A stretch of 64,000 bases of DNA from contig CP142460.1 of assembly GCA_038049695.1 (NCBI GenBank), positions 26,134,001-26,198,000 on the forward strand, read 5' to 3'. The position numbers and the translations under genes were made by a program. How positions within the stretch are numbered: the first letter of the stretch is position 1; each line of letters begins with the position of its first letter. The notes under the pieces were generated by a model. The model had not been told where the DNA came from, did not search any database, and saw only the letters and a program-made list of their open reading frames with translations. Shown here piece by piece: positions 59,512 through 64,000 of this stretch. The DNA is from Cinnamomum chago. Taxonomy: Eukaryota; Streptophyta; Magnoliopsida; Laurales; Lauraceae.

Positions 59512-61692
59512 TTTAGTATTAGTCAGACACACTCAGGAAGGCCTGAGTGCACGTGTAAGCTGGGGAGGATCGTATCGGTTTCCGTTTTAATTGTGATTTA
59601 GAGTTCATTAGAATGATTTTACTATGTGTTACAACTTTTGTTTTCAGCCCATTCATGTTTGAAGCCCAAAAGCCTAAGTTCTGGCCCAAAAAGGGTAAAG
59701 TTGTCTGTTATATACAAGTCTGGACACAAATTTTGAGATTTCAAAACCATGTCAAAAATATACTTTTCGGAAACAAGATATTTCAAGGATCGTTTTATCC
59801 TTCTTCGTCGAATTCATCCGAGGCCCGCATGAACATGTTTTCATTGATACAAGATTTGGCCATTTGGGCCCCACTTGCAAGTGCTTTAAGTCATCTCTCT
59901 TCTCTTTCCCTCCTTTCACTCTCAACCCAAACCTTAGAGCAACCAAGAGGAGAAACCTTTTCCCTCCATTTTATTTCTCTTGAATGATCAAGCTAGAAGC
60001 CTCCAAATGGAATTCTAAGGCCATCATCCCCTTCCTCTCATCTCAAGCTTTCTATTGATGTCCTTTTCTTGGAAGTTAGAAGTGAACAAGCTCTCCATTG
60101 TCTTCATTTCTCTTGTTTGACCTTTTCTAAGTGAGAACTCCAACCCATCTCTTTAATGAAGTCTTTTTAGTCCCTTAAAATCTTGTTTTTCATGTTTACA
60201 AACCCTTTTGGTAAAATGGGTTTCTTGTTTTCAAGATTGAGTGAGTTTTTGTGTGGTTTTCATGGGTTTTGTAGTTATTGGGATTAGCTTGAGTGGAAGT
60301 GCTTGAAGATGTTTGTGGCATCTTTGACTAAGGCAAGTAACCAATCTAGGATGGATGTGTTAGCATGTGTGCATTTCATTTGTTTTCCTTACACTCTTCT
60401 CATTCATTGAAAAATTTGGGGGATTTTGTTTTGATTGGAGAATGGGAATAGAATGTCTAAATTTGTGTTTTGAAATGTGTGTTTTACCTTTGGAGAGCAT
60501 GGAGGCCCAGGGAGTACAGGTGGAATGAGAAACAAGAAGAAGGGAAGAAGAAAATGTGAAAAAAATCTGAACTCAGCTGCATTTCCCGTGCAGTAGCGGT
60601 CAGCCGCTGGTTAGCTGGCGGCTAGCCGAAATCCCCATTTCGGTTAACCGTGAGCTGACCGAGCTCGGCGGTTCCCTTTCCAGAAGCTGGCTTTTCGACA
60701 GTGGGTTTCGGTCAGCTTGACGGTTAGCTAGCGGCTAGCCGCCATACCCCATTTCAGCTAACCGCTGGCCAACCGAACGTTTTCGGCTCCTTTTCCAGAG
60801 AGCTAAGTTTCAGACCTGGATTTCTAGCAGTCAGCCTGTAGGTTAGTTGGCGGCTAGCCGCCAGATCCTAGTTCGGCTAGCCGACACCTGACCGCGAGCT
60901 GACCGAAATTGACAAATTGCCTATTTTGAAGAGTATTTGCAAGAATGAAAACTAGAACATGTTAAGTGACCTTTAGCCTGATATTGTGCACTCGAAACCT
61001 GAGATGTCTTTGAACTTCCGGGGCACCAATTCTATTTTAAATTCCAACATCTGGGCTTCGGTTACACAAAGACCATTCAAAGGTCCTTATATGTGCTTGT
61101 TAGGCTTTGTATTTGTACTTTGACTTTGATACAATGAATATCATTGTGTACTTGTTTTGAATGTTTATGTACAAGCTCGTTTTGAAGAATTGTTTTAAGA
61201 AAAATGGGTCACTTCCTAAGCGTGTTATGCATATTAATTATGCCTTTTTGCTAGTCGTGTTCGTCGTGTTTTGATAAGTGACTTTCCCCTTTTATCTCGA
61301 TATGTTTAAACATTGTTTCGCATGTTTTGTGCATTCATGAATTTAAGTGAACACCACTGAGCTTGGACTGCCCTTTCAGTTTGATCCACTGTCTGGGGGT
61401 CCTTAAACATGTGGACTGTCTGCAGACTAGTCATGTATTTATTACACATCGTGCGTGTCCGGTTCCGCGGCCGTAATCCCCGTATATGTGGGAATTGTGT
61501 CGTGATTATATTATGTATATCGTGCTTGTCGTGCGTGCTTGCTCTTTTCATTATAAATGATAGAGAAAGGATGGGCTCTTTATGGATTGTAAGTATTCAT
61601 GATATTATATGTATCCATGCTACTTTGTTTTAGTATCTCAGCTTTGTTATATATTCTCGAAAATGTACCTCAGTCAATTGAGTATTTCAAAT

Positions 61693-61888
61693 CAGTGATT
61701 CGTGTTTATGATTTTCTTAAAATGTTTAGGGTTCCATGCTTGTACCTAAATTGATTACCTACTAAACCGTTGTGTTTGACCCTTGTATGTCAGTGATTCG
61801 TGTTTATGATTTTCTTAAAATGTTTAGGGTTCCATGCTTGTACCTAAATTGATTACCTGCTAAACCGTTGTGTTTGACCCTTGTATGT
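61693..61888 (+). repeat. 98-bp tandem duplication in chromovirus 3' LTR
   Basis: Copies 61693-61790 and 61791-61888 are nearly identical, starting CAGTGATTCGTGTTTATG and ending CCCTTGTATGT. The 5' LTR has a single copy, so the duplication arose after insertion. Confidence 0.9.
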
Positions 61889-62375
61889 TGGTGCCTAGGT
61901 ACAGGAGACGTTGCCTTTGAGGAGGAGCGTCCGGAGGAGGCTCTTGAGCCACCCCCAGTCCGAGAGTGGCAACCCAACGATGTCATCTAGATGTCGGGCG
62001 GTGTCTTGAGTTTCGCTACATTTTATCCTTGGGTTCTTTTATCATTTTGAGAATTGTATTGGCCTCTGTTGGCCTCTTATGGGATGTAACTAAACTTAAC
62101 TTACTTTAGTAATTTCTCATAACTTGAATCATGATGGGAATGCCTTGTTAACTCCTTTCTTTTGATACTATGTCTTGATATTATTTGTCATAGCACTTAA
62201 AAATTCATTAGTGCTCGTCTTGATGTGATGTGCTACATGCTTCTGTAAACTTGTTCATGTGAGTCAGATTCCGCGCGTCTCGGGAATCCTCACCGCGGGA
62301 ACCTGTGGGAAACATAGTAATCATCAATTCAACTCGTCGCGGGCCCGGGGTCCGTTCCGGGGTCGCGACAAAACA

Positions 62376-62732
62376 TCTCCTCGTAATCTATTCCTTCCAC
62401 TTGAGTGAATCCCTTAGCTACTAGCCGTGCTTTATATTTATCTAAGGATCCATCCGACTTTAGTTTCTTTTAAGAACCCATTTACATCCAATGGTTTTTT
62501 GATCTTGTGGAAGATCAACCAATTGCCATACTTGGTTCTTTTCAATTGATTCTATCTCCTCTCTCATAGCCTCTAACCAATACTGTGCATCCTGTGCTTT
62601 GATCGCTTGAGAGTAGGAATTTGGATCCAAATCTTGCACGGTTTCCAATAAACTGCAGTAATCATCTAGATATGCCGGTTGTTTCCTCGCCCGAATCGGC
62701 CTGCCAGTCGGCTCATCGGGTTGTTCAATCAC
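62376..62732 (-). pseudogene. copia reverse transcriptase, 5' portion
   Basis: The minus strand shows RPIRARKQPAYLDDY, WLEAMREEIESIEKNQVWQL, VDLPQDQKTIGCKWV and, nearest the insertion, a [10 protein letters not shown]-like stretch, the beginning of copia reverse transcriptase. It is the partner of 29261-30063 on the other side of the chromovirus. Confidence 0.95.
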
Positions 62733-63549
62733 CTCAAGTGGGCCTGACTAGGAATTCTATGTCCAACGTCCTCTTCGTCAGAACCCCCACTTGCTTGAAC
62801 CCCTTTGCCCTTAGAAATTTCATATAATTCCACACACTGTGGTTCTACTCTAGGACTGACTGTCGGATCCTCAAGGAAAAACACATCTCGGCATTCCATG
62901 ATTATCCTGTTATCGTGATCATACACACGATATCCTTTGGAATGTAATGGGCAACCAACGAAAGAAAAAATTTTCTTCGTTTTTGCTTGTAGTTTATATC
63001 TTTCCTGTGGTGGTAGCAGGACATGTACATGCCAGCCCCCCCAAACTCTCACATTTTCTAATTTTGGTTTGACACCAGTCCATAATTCATACGGGGTCTT
63101 GGGCACACTTTTGGAGGGTACTCTGTTCAGGATATATTGTGTCGTGTTTAATGCCTATCCCCACAAATACAGCGGAAGTCTCGCGTGGCTGATCATTGAC
63201 ATTACCATATCCATTAAGGTTGTATTCCTCCTCTCAGCCACGCCATTTTGTTGTAGGGTGTATGGAATCGAATATTCATGAATGATTCCCTCACATGCAC
63301 ATTATTTTTTAAACAGTTCCGAGGTATATTCACCCCCCTATCGGATCTAAGTCGTTTAATTTTCTTGCCCTTTTGATTTTGGACCTCGGCAACATATATT
63401 TGAAACATTTCTAAGGCCTCATGTTTGTGTTTAAGCAGATACATATAACCATATCTACTGTAGTCATCAATAAATGTGATAAAATAGTCCTCCCTCGTTT
63501 TATTTTGGACATTCAATGGTCCACAAATATCAGAATGAATTATGGTCAA
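62733..63549 (-). pseudogene. copia integrase remnant
   Basis: Core motifs HSDICGPLNV, YFITFIDDYSRYGYMYLLKH and KIKRLRSDRG (63214-63549), then TPYELWTGVKPKLENVRVWG, FVGCPLHSKGYRVYD and CRDVFFLED (62800-63106). In the family this enzyme joins the cDNA to the chromosome. Broken fossil with a few breaks. Confidence 0.95.
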
Positions 63550-63552
63550 TGT

Positions 63553-63807
63553 TTATGAACTTCTAGTTCCTTTTGGAAATGGTTTCTTGACCATTTTCCC
63601 ACTCAGACATGGTTCACATATTGGGTACTCCACTTTACCTAAATCTGGTAAGAGTCCATCCCTAATCATTCTACTTATTCTGTTTTTGTTAATGTGCCCT
63701 AATCTCATATGCCATAACATTGCCAAACCATACATGCACACATTCACACACACATAATAATGAGAACTAGATTTTATTTTATCATTAAGAGTGTCCAGCA
63801 AATACAA
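63553..63807 (-). pseudogene. copia pre-integrase zinc domain
   Basis: LWHMRLGHINKNRISRMIRD and CEPCLSGKMVKKPF form the HHCC zinc domain that precedes copia integrase. MYLLDTLN just upstream is the usual linker. Confidence 0.95.
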
Positions 63808-64000
63808 CTTATCATAAAAAAAACTATTGACTAAAACTTAACCTCGCATGCCAATTGTAACCTCTTTATCTTTAAATCTGATTTCGAATCCATTCATAAC
63901 CAACTGACTCTAGTGGGTGAAGTCCGTTCTCTTTCTTTTCCCGGAAACAAACAACTATGGAAACAGTGAAGTGAAGTCCTGCAATAGATGAAGTCTTACC
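63808..64000 (-). pseudogene. copia protease/integrase linker region (partial)
   Basis: The window ends inside the element. This stretch continues the polyprotein upstream of the zinc domain; no protease motif can be assigned with confidence before the edge. Confidence 0.5.

Larger units (their letters stand above)
30069..62370 (+). mobile_element. Ty3/gypsy chromovirus (Tekay/Del-like) with four nested insertions
   Basis: LTRs 30069-38780 and 56243-62370, internal 38781-56242. Without inserts it is about 10.7 kb, with LTRs of about 2.9 kb and an internal region of about 4.8 kb, as expected for Tekay-type chromoviruses. The target duplication is AAACA at 62371-62375, with an imperfect AAATG at 30064-30068. 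gag, protease, reverse transcriptase, RNase H, integrase and chromodomain are recognisable in order. Coding is broken by the array at 42958-55603 and by several other breaks. The first ~145 bp of the two LTRs differ at roughly seven positions by eye, so it is not very recent. Confidence 0.95.
56243..62370 (+). repeat. 3' LTR of chromovirus, split by a solo LTR
   Basis: TGTTAGACCCCGACC...GGTCGCGACA. About 2,994 bp once 56383-59516 is removed, or 2,896 without a 98-bp tandem duplication (61693-61888), close to the 5' LTR's 2,899. The palindrome block lies at about 60592-60905. Confidence 0.95.
18195..64000 (-). mobile_element. Ty1/copia element, minus strand, nested host of later insertions; 5' end outside window
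   Basis: Its 3' LTR (18195-28720), PPT and pol region run leftward. Order in the element's sense: pre-integrase zinc domain, integrase, reverse transcriptase, RNase H, PPT, LTR. Two insertions split it: the non-autonomous element 18553-28574 in the LTR and the chromovirus 30069-62370 within the reverse transcriptase region. Only about 3.5 kb of the window is copia itself. The polyprotein is broken by the insertion and several further breaks. gag and the 5' LTR would lie beyond 64000. Confidence 0.9.

Overview
The window is nuclear DNA of a large-genome flowering plant. It is AT-rich and almost all of it is LTR retrotransposon fossils. I found no convincing host gene, rRNA, tRNA or CRISPR array. 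The plant signals are copia and chromovirus polyproteins, primer sites that match plant initiator tRNA-Met, a plant-type gag-only element and a plant L1 fragment. The species cannot be named from this sequence.

Layout. 1-3.5 kb holds a copia-like LTR fragment, a 555-bp tandem duplication and simple repeats. 3.5-6.7 kb is a ~0.22-0.24 kb minisatellite ending in a Helitron-like 3' terminus and interrupted by a solo LTR (3927-5667). 6.7-12.6 kb is a copia-like LTR carrying a gag-only Ty3-type element (7310-12426, target duplication CACGG). 12.6-18.2 kb holds an L1 LINE fragment, two fold-back repeats and otherwise unassigned sequence. From 18195 past the window end lies one minus-strand Ty1/copia element holding nearly all later insertions. 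Its 3' LTR contains a non-autonomous element (18553-28574), which holds a solo LTR (24145-27295). Its pol region is split by a plus-strand Tekay-like chromovirus (30069-62370), which holds three solo LTRs (30440-34484, 35703-37460, 56383-59511) and a tandem LTR-internal-LTR-internal-LTR array (42958-55603). With the inserts removed, the chromovirus is about 10.7 kb with LTRs of about 2.9 kb.

The most unusual material is in the non-autonomous family whose LTRs read TGAAAGTCC...CTAACA on the plus strand (elements at 3927, 18553, 35703 and 42958). Its ~3.0-3.15 kb internal domain shows no recognisable protein. It is a string of at least two dozen short inverted repeats, most enclosing a variant of GATATAACTA in a 20-30 nt loop. 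The LTR adds a tandem row of small hairpins whose two arms change together from unit to unit, plus a cluster of GGTCGACC palindromes. The PPT/LTR junction also lies in the loop of a 14-15 bp inverted repeat.

The large Tekay-like LTRs share a fixed order of modules, including a palindrome-rich block (a different palindrome in each family) and a short reading frame ending in a REW..DDV-like tail. LTR-LTR recombination has been frequent here: five solo LTRs have perfect target duplications, and the tandem array's middle LTR looks like a crossover product of the outer two.
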